Source: Dechloromonas sp. TW-R-39-2 (GTDB lineage Bacteria; Pseudomonadota; Gammaproteobacteria; Burkholderiales; Rhodocyclaceae). From it: 64,000 nt of DNA. Made by a program: the position numbers and the translations under genes. Position 1 is the first letter of the stretch; each line of letters begins with the position of its first letter. The stretch is from positions 62,001 through 126,000 of the forward strand of contig NZ_CP045202.1 in NCBI RefSeq assembly GCF_016864195.1, written 5' to 3'. Below the pieces are notes generated by a model that ran no database searches, was not told the origin of the DNA, and saw only the letters and a program-made list of their open reading frames with translations. This document shows, piece after piece, positions 30,817-40,300 of the stretch.

Positions 30817-31350
30817 ATGCAGCCGGTGATCTTTCTGCTCGACGCTGTCGTCAGTTTCTTCTGCACCTTGTTCCTGCTGCGTTTCATGATGCAGGCGATG
30901 CGCGTTTCGTTTTCCGGCCAACTCGGCAACTTCGTCGTGGCGCTGACCAACTGGGCCGTCAAGCCACTGCGCCGGGTAATCCCCGGAGCCGGCGGTTTCG
31001 ACTGGGCCAGCTTGCTGGCCGCGCTGGCCATGCAGGTGCTGCTTTCCGGGCTGTTGATCGGGCTTTCCCCGGTTGCACTATCGGCCGACCCAGCCAGCCT
31101 GGCATTGATGGTCGCGTGGTTCAGCGTACGTGCCGTGCTTCGACTGGGCGTCTATATCCTGATCGGCGCCCTGATCCTGCAGGCCGTCCTGTCGTGGATC
31201 AATCCCTATTCGCCGCTGAGCGCCCCGGCGCACCAGCTGACCCGGCCCCTGCTCGATCCGATCCGACGTTTCGTCCCGCTGATTTCCGGCATCGACCTGT
31301 CACCGCTGGTCGCCATCCTGCTGCTGCAAGTTGCCCTGATGTTCCTCTGA
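30817..31350 (+). CDS. yggT: YggT family integral membrane protein
   Basis: A 177-residue inner-membrane protein with two copies of the YGGT unit. Each has a hydrophobic helix pair and a motif like 'LTNWAVKPLRRVIPG' in the first half and 'LTRPLLDPIRRFVPLISGIDLSPLV' (residues ~137-161) in the second. The family is linked to osmotic or potassium stress in some species and to division-plane proteins in others; its exact role is open. It is co-transcribed with proC. Confidence 0.92.
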   Translation: MQPVIFLLDAVVSFFCTLFLLRFMMQAMRVSFSGQLGNFVVALTNWAVKPLRRVIPGAGGFDWASLLAALAMQVLLSGLLIGLSPVALSADPASLALMVAWFSVRAVLRLGVYILIGALILQAVLSWINPYSPLSAPAHQLTRPLLDPIRRFVPLISGIDLSPLVAILLLQVALMFL

Positions 31351-31357
31351 GATCGAC

Positions 31358-31651
31358 TTGAGCGACTGGTTCCGCCTCGCGGCCGATGGCCGCATCACCT
31401 TGACGCTGCACATTCAGCCCGGCGCAAAAAAGACCGAATTTGCCGGGCTGCATGGCGATGCGCTGAAAATCCGGCTGGCTGCACCGCCGGTCGATGGCAA
31501 GGCCAATGAAGCCCTGGTCAAGTTCGTTGCCGAGGTGCTCGGTTTGCCGAAATCCGCGGTCAACCTGAAAAGCGGCCAGACTTCGCGCCGCAAGGTCCTG
31601 GAAGTCACCGGCAGCGACAGTCAGGCCATCGCCCGATTGCTGACGCTGTAA
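31358..31651 (+). CDS. yggU: DUF167/YggU family protein
   Basis: A 97-residue protein with the DUF167 pattern 'LTLHIQPGAKKTEFAGLHGDALKIRLAAPPVDGKANEAL', seen at residues ~15-53, and 'SGQTSRRKVLEV'. The only start in frame before the conserved part is TTG at 31358, seven bases after the yggT stop; the TGAGAT before it may serve as a weak ribosome site. Function unknown, structure alpha/beta. It is the last gene of the yggS operon. Confidence 0.9.
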   Translation: MSDWFRLAADGRITLTLHIQPGAKKTEFAGLHGDALKIRLAAPPVDGKANEALVKFVAEVLGLPKSAVNLKSGQTSRRKVLEVTGSDSQAIARLLTL

Positions 31652-31657
31652 AGCAAA

Positions 31658-31679
31658 AGCGGCGGAACAAGCCGCCGCT
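31658..31679 (-). terminator. intrinsic terminator for the ComEA-like gene (possibly both strands)
   Basis: AGCGGCGG / CCGCCGCT with a 6-base loop. On the minus strand it is followed by TTTTGCTTT. Rightward it has no T-tract, so it mainly ends the comEA-like transcript. Confidence 0.75.
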
Positions 31680-31702
31680 CTGCCATTGATCCAGATGATG
31701 AT

Positions 31703-32041
31703 TTACTTGCTACCCGGTGCAGCCGGCTTTGGCGGCTTGGCCACAGGGGCGACAGCAGCAGGAGTCGCTTTAGGTGCGCTGGCGCCGGAACCGCCCACCG
31801 TCAGTTCACCCTGCATCTTGGCGACACTTTTGGCACCGAAGCCCTTGACGCCTTTGAGGTCATCGACCGACTTGAACGGGCCGTTCTTGGTGCGGTAATC
31901 GACGATTGCCTTGGCTTTAGCCGGCCCCAAACCCTTCACTGCTTCAAGTTCAGCCGCCGTTGCAGCGTTGAGGTCGACCGCAGCAAATGCAAAATTGATA
32001 CTGGCCAGCATGGCAAGAATCAGGGTCAGAATGGTTTTCAT
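31703..32041 (-). CDS. ComEA-like helix-hairpin-helix protein
   Basis: A 112-residue exported protein. It has a signal peptide (MKTILTLILAMLASINFAFA), then 'VDLNAATAAELEAVKGLGPAKAKAIVDYR..NGPF.SVDDL..VKGFG', the tandem HhH motif of ComEA-type DNA-binding proteins used in DNA uptake. A Pro/Ala/Lys-rich tail follows. The ATG at 32041 directly precedes the leader and has GGGAGG about 10 bases upstream. It is free-standing, with terminators on both sides. With the type IV pilus genes in this window it suggests natural competence, which is inference. Confidence 0.85.
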   Translation of the reverse strand: MKTILTLILAMLASINFAFAAVDLNAATAAELEAVKGLGPAKAKAIVDYRTKNGPFKSVDDLKGVKGFGAKSVAKMQGELTVGGSGASAPKATPAAVAPVAKPPKPAAPGSK

Positions 32042-32078
32042 GAATGTGTTGCCTCCCGGAAGGATGAATGCGTCAATG

Positions 32079-32115
32079 AAAAATGGCATTCCAGCTTTGC
32101 AGCCAGAATGCCATT
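32079..32115 (-). terminator. intrinsic terminator of the yqgE-pyrC' operon
   Basis: AATGGCATTC (32082-32091) and GAATGCCATT (32106-32115) form a perfect 10-bp stem. On the minus strand the stem ends in five T residues. It separates pyrC' from the comEA-like gene. Closer to pyrC' a second, AT-rich dyad (AAATGCAAA ... TTTTGCATT, ~32137-32166) is present. Confidence 0.8.
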
Positions 32116-32180
32116 CGCATCATACAACCCGGTTTTAAATGCAAATGTAATTATTTGTTTTGCATTTTTGAGCCAGAAAA

Positions 32181-33434
32181 TCAGCCAGCCGAGGAGAAGA
32201 CAAGACGCCCGCCAACCAGGGTTGAACGGACCTTGCCGGTCATTTCATAGCCCTGCCAGGGCGAATTCTTGCCACGGCTCTTGAGAGCCTCGGGTGTCAC
32301 CAACCAATTGGCCTGCGGATCGAAGACGCAGATGTCGGCAACGCTGCCCGGCGTCAAATGGCCGATATCCAGCCCCAGTACCTCGGCCGGCGCCTGGGTA
32401 ATCCGGGCGATGGCAGCGGATAGCGGCAACTTGGCAGCCTCGGCCCACTTCAAGGTCAGCGGCAACAGCAGTTCGAGACCGGTGGCGCCTGGCTTGGCAT
32501 CGGCAAAAGGCAGCAACTTGTCGTCGGCACCGACCGGCGTGTGATCGGAACAAATCGCAGCCAGACCGCTGGCTGCTGCGGTCGACAGCGCCTGGCGGTC
32601 ATTTTGCGTGCGCAATGGCGGGTCGAAACGAGCCTGGCGGTTGAAGAAGCCAATATCATTTTCAGTCAGATGCAGGTGATGCACGCCGACATCGAAGCTG
32701 ACCGGCAGGCCTTCAGCCTTGGCCTGGGCGAGCAGCGCCACGCCGGCGGCCGATGAAAGGCGGGTCAGATGGACGCGGCAGCCGGTGTCGCGAACCAGCT
32801 GAACGATGGTGGCGATGGCGATGGTTTCGGCGGCGACCGGGATGCCGGCCAGACCAAGACGGCTGGCCACTTCGCCTTCGTGGGCGATGCCGTTACGCGC
32901 CAGCCAGTAATCCTGCGGCTGCAACCAGACGGCGAAGTCGAAAGTGGCGGCGTATTCCATCGCCCGAAGCAGCGCCTCGGTATCGACCACCGGCTTGTTG
33001 GCCTGCGAAAAGGCCACGCAGCCGGCCTTCTTCAAACCGGCCAGTTCGGACAGGCGCTCACCCTTGAGGCCGAGCGTCAGCGCACCGAGTGGCAGGATGT
33101 GGGCCTTGCCGATTTCCTCGCCACGATGCACCAGGCGATCGGCCAGTTCCGGCTCGTCGAGCGGCGGATCGGCGTCCGGCGGGACGACGACCGAGGTGAC
33201 GCCCCCGGCGACGGCGGCGGCCAGTTCGGCTTCGATACTGTTCAGGCGGGCGCTCAGGTCGATCAGGCCGGGGCAGACAACGCAGCCGGCAGCATCGATC
33301 GTCTGCTCGGCGACAAAGCCGGCCGGCGCCGCGTCGAGCGAGGCAATCCGGCCATCGACCAGGTACAGCGAGGTGCTGCGGTCGACACCGTTTTTCGGGT
33401 CAATAACGCGGCCATTCTTGATTTCGATATTCAT
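32181..33434 (-). CDS. pyrX: dihydroorotase-like protein PyrC' (probably non-catalytic)
   Basis: A 417-residue protein of the class I dihydroorotase family ('RVIDP.NGVD', 'VVCPGLIDL', 'FDVGVHHLHLTENDI', 'FDPPLRTQNDRQAL', 'CSDHTPVGADDK', 'GLELLLPL', 'LTPGSVADICVFDP'). The metal-binding His-x-His that should follow 'GLIDL' is replaced by Ser-Ala-Arg (SARL), and the usual carbamylated-lysine region is also not recognisable. Such PyrC' proteins accompany PyrB in many proteobacteria, act as a structural partner for aspartate transcarbamoylase, and need a separate active PyrC elsewhere. It lies 3 bp after pyrB. Inactivity is inferred from the missing residues. Confidence 0.88.
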   Translation of the reverse strand: MNIEIKNGRVIDPKNGVDRSTSLYLVDGRIASLDAAPAGFVAEQTIDAAGCVVCPGLIDLSARLNSIEAELAAAVAGGVTSVVVPPDADPPLDEPELADRLVHRGEEIGKAHILPLGALTLGLKGERLSELAGLKKAGCVAFSQANKPVVDTEALLRAMEYAATFDFAVWLQPQDYWLARNGIAHEGEVASRLGLAGIPVAAETIAIATIVQLVRDTGCRVHLTRLSSAAGVALLAQAKAEGLPVSFDVGVHHLHLTENDIGFFNRQARFDPPLRTQNDRQALSTAAASGLAAICSDHTPVGADDKLLPFADAKPGATGLELLLPLTLKWAEAAKLPLSAAIARITQAPAEVLGLDIGHLTPGSVADICVFDPQANWLVTPEALKSRGKNSPWQGYEMTGKVRSTLVGGRLVFSSAG

Positions 33435-33437
33435 GGA

Positions 33438-34389
33438 TCAGTTCCCCGCAACAATGCTCATGACGGCCATGCGAACCGCGATGCCGAAGGTGACCTGCGG
33501 CAGGATCACGGCCTGCGCCCCATCGGCCACCGCCGAGTGGATTTCGACGCCGCGATTCATCGGCCCCGGATGCATCACGATGGCGTCCGGCTTGGCCAGC
33601 GCCAGCTTTTGGGGCGTCAGGCCGTAATGGCGGAAATATTCGCCGGCCGATGGCAACAAGGCGCCGGTCATGCGCTCGTTCTGCAGGCGCAGCATGATCA
33701 CCACGTCGCAATCCTTGAGGCCTTCTTCCATGTCGTGGAAAACATGTACACCGAGCTTGTCGAGATGCTTGGGCAGCAGCGTGGCCGGGCCGATGGCGCG
33801 GACTTCCGGCACGCCGAGCGTGGTCAGGGCGTGAATGTCGGAACGGGCGACGCGCGAATGCAGGAGGTCGCCAACAATGGCGACACGCAGCTGCGTGAAG
33901 TCCTTCTTGTAGTGACGAATGGTGTACATGTCGAGCAGGCCCTGGGTCGGGTGCCCGTGTCGGCCGTCGCCGGCATTGACGACGTGGATGTCGTCGCGCC
34001 CGACCCGCTTCAGGTGCTCGGCAATCAGGTAAGGTGCGCCGCTCGAGGCATGGCGCACGACGAACAGGTTGGCATGCATCGCGCAGAGATTGTCGATGGT
34101 ATCGAGCAGGGTTTCGCCCTTGCTCGCCGAAGACTTGTTGATGTCGAGATTGATCACATCGGCCGACAGGCGCTTGGCAGCGATCTCGAAGGTTGTCCGG
34201 GTGCGCGTCGAGTTCTCGAAAAACAGGTTGAAGACGCTCTTGCCGCGCAGCAGCGGGACTTTCTTGACGTCGCGCGCCGAGACTTCCATGAAGGATTCGG
34301 CGGTGTCGAGAATCTGCGTGATGATTGCCTTAGGCAAGCCTTCGGTCGACAACAGGTGAATCAGTTCGCCATTTTTGTTCAGCTGCGGG

Positions 34390-34397
<8 letters not shown>
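33438..34397 (-). CDS. pyrB: aspartate carbamoyltransferase catalytic chain
   Basis: A 319-residue enzyme forming N-carbamoyl-L-aspartate in pyrimidine synthesis. Carbamoyl phosphate-binding '[19 protein letters not shown]', the swinging loop '[14 protein letters not shown]', '[11 protein letters not shown]', '[18 protein letters not shown]' and '[13 protein letters not shown]' are conserved. The ATG at 34397 overlaps the pyrR end by 8 bp; the longer upstream frame is a shadow of pyrR. It is followed by the dihydroorotase-like partner. Confidence 0.97.
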
Positions 34398-34882
<485 letters not shown>

Positions 34883-34899
<17 letters not shown>

Positions 34900-35317
34900 G
34901 GTGCGGGCTTTCGAACCAGGTTTGAAGGATGAGTTGGGCCGCCACGGCGTCAAGCAGCGGCTTGGCCGACTTGCTGTTGCGACCGGTTTCGCGCAGGCGG
35001 GATTCGGCGTCGAGCGAGGTCAGACGCTCGTCGGCAAAGGCCACGGGAAGATTGAAGCGGCGTTTCAGACGCTCGGCGAACTTGGTCGCCAGACGCGTCA
35101 TGTCATGCGGCGTGCCATCGACGTGGGTCGGCAGGCCGACGACCAGCTGGACCGGCTGCCATTCGGCGATCAGCTTGCCGATCTGGGCGAAGCGATCGTC
35201 GTTCGACTCGGCCCGGATCACGGCCAGCGGATGAGCGCTGCCAAGCAGGGTTTCACCGGTTGCCACGCCGATACGTTTTTCGCCGAAGTCGAAGGCCAGA
35301 ACCGTGCCGTCAGGCAT
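34883..35317 (-). CDS. ruvX: Holliday junction resolvase-like RuvX/YqgF
   Basis: A 144-residue RNase H-like fold protein. '[16 protein letters not shown]' (first catalytic Asp), '[16 protein letters not shown]', '[15 protein letters not shown]' and the C-terminal '[16 protein letters not shown]' (last Asp) fit. It takes part in pre-16S rRNA 5'-end processing and/or junction resolution. It is embedded in the yqgE-ruvX-pyrR overlap chain. Confidence 0.95.
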
Positions 35318-35870
35318 GCCCGGCCACGTCGGAAAGTTGCGTGAAGCTGATCCCCAGGGCCTGCATCGCCGCAGGCAGGCGCGCTTCCGGCGGCAGGTCG
35401 AAAAGGATGCTCGGCTGCGATGGCACGGTCAACCAGGAATTTTGCGCCAATTCGCTTTCCAGTTGCCCGGCTTCCCAGCCGGCGTAACCCAGACTGACCA
35501 GGATCTCGCCCGGCAGGCCGGCGCTGCCGACCGAAACCAGCACATCGCGCGAACTGGTCAGCCCGACAGCAGGATTGACGACCAGCGTCGACTGCCATTC
35601 CCCGATCGGCCGATGCAGGACAAAACCACGGTCAAGCTGCACCGGGCCGCCAAAATATACCGGCAGATCGGCCATCTCCGGCGCTTCAAGCTTGATGTCG
35701 ATCTTCTCGAACAAGCCGGCCAGATTCATGTCGATTGGACGATTGACGATGATCCCGAGCGCCCCGTTTTCGTTGTGCTCGCAGATATAGACCAAGGCAT
35801 TGGAAAAATACGGATCCTCCAGCGCCGGCATGGCGATGAGGAAGTGATCGGTCAGGTTGACGCTGTTCAT
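35310..35870 (-). CDS. yqgE: YqgE/AlgH family protein
   Basis: A 186-residue soluble protein. '[34 protein letters not shown]' (residues ~5-38) and '[18 protein letters not shown]' and '[17 protein letters not shown]' are family signatures. The ATG at 35870 starts the conserved N-terminus; the earlier in-frame ATG at 35906 would overlap the divergent promoter region. It overlaps ruvX by 8 bp. Molecular function not established. It heads the pyrimidine cluster, 38 bp from the divergent photolyase. Confidence 0.95.
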   Translation of the reverse strand: MNSVNLTDHFLIAMPALEDPYFSNALVYICEHNENGALGIIVNRPIDMNLAGLFEKIDIKLEAPEMADLPVYFGGPVQLDRGFVLHRPIGEWQSTLVVNPAVGLTSSRDVLVSVGSAGLPGEILVSLGYAGWEAGQLESELAQNSWLTVPSQPSILFDLPPEARLPAAMQALGISFTQLSDVAGHA

Positions 35871-35908
35871 GACTGGAATTTTAATGCCCGGTCGGGTACA
35901 AACCAACC

Positions 35909-37315
35909 ATGAAACACGAAAAAGCTCTTGTCTGGTTCCGCCGCGACCTGCGCGACCACGATCATGCCGCCCTCAGTGCGGCCCTTGCCGAAGCCGGCGA
36001 AGTTCACTGTGCCTTTGTTTTCGACACGGAAATCCTCGCGGCCCTGCCGTCGCGCCACGACCGGCGCGTCCAGTTCATTCACGAGTCGCTGCTTGAACTG
36101 GATAGCGCATTGCGTGCCAAAGGGGGCGGGCTGATCGTCGTACACGGCCCGGCAAGCACTGAAATTCCCCAACTGGCGTGCCAGCTGGGCGTTTCTGCGG
36201 TGTACGCCAACCGCGACTACGAACCGGGAGCCAAACGACGCGATGCCGAAGTTGCCGCCCGCTTGGCGGCTGACGGCATCGCCTTCAAGGGCTGCAAGGA
36301 TCAGGCGATCTTCGATGGCGACGAAGTGCTGACCCAGGCCGGCAAGCCGTTCTCCGTATTCACGCCGTACAAAAATGCCTGGTTGAAGCGGTTGACCGCA
36401 GCAGACTGGGCCGAATATCGCTGCACCGGCCAATTCGCCCCCGGCCCGGCCAATGGCATACCGACACTGGCTGAACTCGGTTTTGCCGCGACTGACCTGC
36501 ACGAAGTCGGCATCCGCCCCGGCATGTCCGGCGCCGAAGCACTGTGGGACGACTTCCGCGAACAGCGCATCTTGCGCTATGGCAGCCTGCGCGACTTTCC
36601 CGCCGTCAAGGGCGTCTCCTATCTGTCGGTTCATCTGCGCTTCGGCACGCTGTCGATCCGCCAGTTGGTCCGCGAAGCCGTCTCGCGCGAGGCGGATGTC
36701 TGGCTCAGCGAGCTGATCTGGCGCGACTTCTATTTCATGATTCTCGACCGTCACCCGCAGGTCGTCAGTCAGGCTTTCAAGCCGGAATATGACGCTATCC
36801 GCTGGGCCGACTGGCCGGCCGGCTTCGCCGCGTGGTGCGAAGGCCGCACCGGCTATCCGCTGGTCGATGCGGCGATGCGCCAGCTCAAGCACAGCGGCTG
36901 GATGCACAACCGGCTGCGCATGATCGTCGCCTCGTTTCTCACCAAGGATCTCGGCATCGACTGGCGCCTGGGCGAACGCTACTTTGCTGAACAGTTGATC
37001 GACTTTGACCTCTCGGCCAACAACGGCGGCTGGCAATGGGCCTCGTCGAGCGGCTGCGATGCCCAGCCTTATTTCCGGATTTTCAACCCGGTCACCCAGT
37101 CGGAAAAATTCGATCCGGAGGGCAAGTTCATCCGCCGTTACGTGCCGGAGCTAACCAAGGTCGCCAACAAATACATCCACGCACCGTGGCTGATCGGGCG
37201 TATCGAGCAGGAAGCGCTGGGTGTCGTCATCGGCCGGGATTACCCCGGTCCGATTGTCGACCATGCCAAGGCCCGCGACGAAACGCTGGCCCGCTATGCC
37301 GTGGTCAAACGCTGA
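35909..37315 (+). CDS. phrB: class I deoxyribodipyrimidine photolyase
   Basis: A 468-residue light-dependent DNA repair enzyme. The N-terminal antenna domain starts '[17 protein letters not shown]'. The FAD domain has '[10 protein letters not shown]', '[27 protein letters not shown]', read here at residues ~311-337, '[20 protein letters not shown]' and '[17 protein letters not shown]', all hallmarks of class I CPD photolyases including the tryptophans of the electron-transfer chain. No clear ribosome site is seen before the ATG. It is monocistronic and convergent with chpA. Confidence 0.96.
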   Translation: MKHEKALVWFRRDLRDHDHAALSAALAEAGEVHCAFVFDTEILAALPSRHDRRVQFIHESLLELDSALRAKGGGLIVVHGPASTEIPQLACQLGVSAVYANRDYEPGAKRRDAEVAARLAADGIAFKGCKDQAIFDGDEVLTQAGKPFSVFTPYKNAWLKRLTAADWAEYRCTGQFAPGPANGIPTLAELGFAATDLHEVGIRPGMSGAEALWDDFREQRILRYGSLRDFPAVKGVSYLSVHLRFGTLSIRQLVREAVSREADVWLSELIWRDFYFMILDRHPQVVSQAFKPEYDAIRWADWPAGFAAWCEGRTGYPLVDAAMRQLKHSGWMHNRLRMIVASFLTKDLGIDWRLGERYFAEQLIDFDLSANNGGWQWASSSGCDAQPYFRIFNPVTQSEKFDPEGKFIRRYVPELTKVANKYIHAPWLIGRIEQEALGVVIGRDYPGPIVDHAKARDETLARYAVVKR

Positions 37316-37346
37316 AACGGCAAGGCAAGCTCAGGACGGTGCCGGG

Positions 37347-40300
37347 CTACCCTGCTTTTTTGCAGTAACCGGCAACCAATCCAAGTAGTTCGTCTTCGTC
37401 GTAGGGCTTGCCAAGATAGTGATTGGCCCCGATTTCGAGCGCGTAGTTGCGGTGCTTGTCGGCGGTACGCGAAGTGATCATGATCACCGGCAGATGCTTG
37501 TACTGCTCGTCGGCGCGAATGTTGCGCAGCAGGTCGAAACCATCCATGCGCGGCATTTCGATATCGGAAAGCACGACATCGGGCTGCACATCGAGCAATT
37601 TTTCCAGCGCATCGACCCCATCCTTGGCCAGAACCACCTGATAACCTTCGCGGAGCAGCAGGCGACTGGTGATCTTGCGGACTGTCAGCGAATCATCGAC
37701 CACCATAACGGTCGGCAACGTAGCGCCGGACGCAACCGGCGCAGCCTCGGCCGGTGTCGTGGTCTGCGGGGTAGCCAGCGGCGTCCGGGCGGCCAGGGCG
37801 ACCGGATTGAGGATCAGGACCACCTGGCCGTCGCCGAGCACCGTGGCACCTGAAATACCGACGACACGCGCCAGTTGCGCACCGATGTTCTTGACCACGA
37901 CTTCCTGGTTGCCCTTGAGCTCATCGACCAGCACAGCGACCCGCTGCGTCCCCGAGCGCAGCAGCAGCACCCAGTATTGACGGTGCGCTTCGGGAACGGC
38001 CGCCGCATCGCCCAGCAAATGCGGCAGGAAATGGAAGGGGTAGCGATTGCCCTGCCATTCGGCCTCGCCGTTTTCACGCAAGGCGGTCAGTCCCTTTTCC
38101 TTGAGCTCAAGCACCTGTTCGATCATCGTCGAGGGCACGGCATAACGCTGCGCACCGGCCCGAACGAGCAAGGTCTGGGCCATTGCCAGGGTCAGCGGCA
38201 GATAAATCCGGAAGGTACTGCCGGCGCCCGGTTGTGACAGGGTTTCGATCCGGCCGCCCAACGCCGTCACTTCGGTCTTGACCACATCCATGCCGACGCC
38301 GCGCCCGGCCAGCTGGCTGAGTTCGGCGGCAGTCGAGAAACCGGGGTGGAAAATGAAATCGTGCAATTGGGCCGCGTCGACCGCAGCATCCGGTGCAAGC
38401 AGGCCCATGGCTTCGGCTCGGGCGCGAATCAGCTGATGATCGAGGCCCTTGCCGTCATCGGCCAGTGTCAGGATGATTTCATTGCCTTCCTGGGCCAGTT
38501 TCAGCGTGATTTCACCGATTTCGGACTTGCCGGCTGCCAGCCGTTGCTCGCGGCTTTCGATGCCGTGCGTCACGGCATTGCGCAGCATGTGCTCAAGCGG
38601 TGCCAGCATTTTGTCGAGCACCGAACGGTCGATATCGACCTGACCATCGGCGATGTCGAGGTTGGCCCGCTTGCCGACTTCCTTGGCAGTCTGCCGAACG
38701 ATGCGGTAAAGGCGCTCGGACTGGCTGGCAAACGGAATCATCCGGACAGCCATCAGTTCCTGCTGCAAACTGCGGTTGAGGCGCGACTGGGCAATGATTG
38801 CAGCATTCGCATCGTCCAGGTTCTTGAGCAGATTCTGCTGCACCGTTGCGACGTCATTGACCGATTCGGCCATGAAGCGCGTCAACTCCTGGAAGCGCGT
38901 AAAGCGGTCGAGTTCAAGCGGATCGAACTCGGCCTGCCCCTCCTGCGCAACCCGCGCCTGCATCTGGCCTTCAGCCTGGATTTCGATTTCTCGCAACTGG
39001 CGGCGCAGACGAATGACGTTTTCGGTCAAGTCGAGCAGCGATCCTTTAAGGTTGCGCATTTCCCCTTCGATACGCGTCCGGGCAATGGCCAGTTCGCCAG
39101 CCTCATTGACCAGCCGGTCGACCAGGTCGGCGCGCATGCGCAAGCTACCGTATTGCGCTCCAGCCGCTTCGATTTCGGTGTCTGCCCCTGGATTTCCAGC
39201 CGGCATCGCCGTTTCGTCGTCTTCGGGATCGGCATCAGGTTCAGCGAGCAAATGCGCGCCGCGGCGGAATGCATCGACCGTCTGGGCCAGCGCATCGAAA
39301 CCGGCCTCAAGTTCGTCGAACGGGATCCCATCAGGCGCGTTGGCCTTGAGCGTTTCATCAACCCGGGTTTCCAGCAGATGCGTCAGCTCGCCAAGGTTCA
39401 TCGCCCCGGCCATGCGGGCATTACCCTTGAAAGTATGCAGCAGGCGGGCAATCGCCTTGGGATGAGCATCGAGTGTCGGGTCGGCACGCCAGGCGCGCAG
39501 ATGGCTTGCCAGATCGCGCAGTTGGTCGCTGGCCTCTTCGAGGAAAATCGGCAGCAGCTGTTCGTCCAGCGTATCGTTGAGCAAGGGCGCCAACGGAATC
39601 GGCGCGCTGGCCGGTGCTGCAGGCGGCATCTCGGCGTGCAGCGGAATGATCTGTGCACTTTGCTGCGGCGGCGCTTCCGGGGTTTCGTCAACGGCTGGCG
39701 CAAGGAAGATTTCGTCCAGCGCGACAATCAGTTGCGGCTGTTCATCGGGTGCTTTTTGTGCCGCCAGGCCGGCGAACATTTCTTCGAGCATCATGATGCT
39801 CTGACGCACGGTTTCCAGGCCCTCGATGCTGTCCGGCTGGGCCGAACTGTCACGCCGCAGCAAGGCATGTTCGAGGGCGATAGCCAGGTGGTTGAGCGGC
39901 ATCAGGCCGACCGTGGCTGAAATACCGCCCAGCGTGTGTGCGGCGCGTGTCATTTCAAAGGTTGTCGGCGCATCCGGCGTGGCGTTGAGCGCGGCATGAC
40001 TATCGATCAGCGTCTGCAGATGGCCGCGTGCTTCTTCGCGGAAAATGTCGTAAAGCGTCGGCGCCGCAGGGGGCGCTGCAATTTCGGCTTTTTCGGGAGT
40101 TGACTGCAGCATTTGCTCGTCGGCGACCAGCAAATCCTCCAGCGCCTCGGCCGTAACCTGGAGATGCACATCGGCTTCGGCTTCGGCTTCGGCTTCCAGT
40201 ATGTCGGTTTCCGGCAGATCAAGCAGGATCGATGGCGCATCGGTTGCGCTATCCGGCACCGGCAATTCAATTTGCTGAACGGCGGAGGTTGCTGCGGTCG

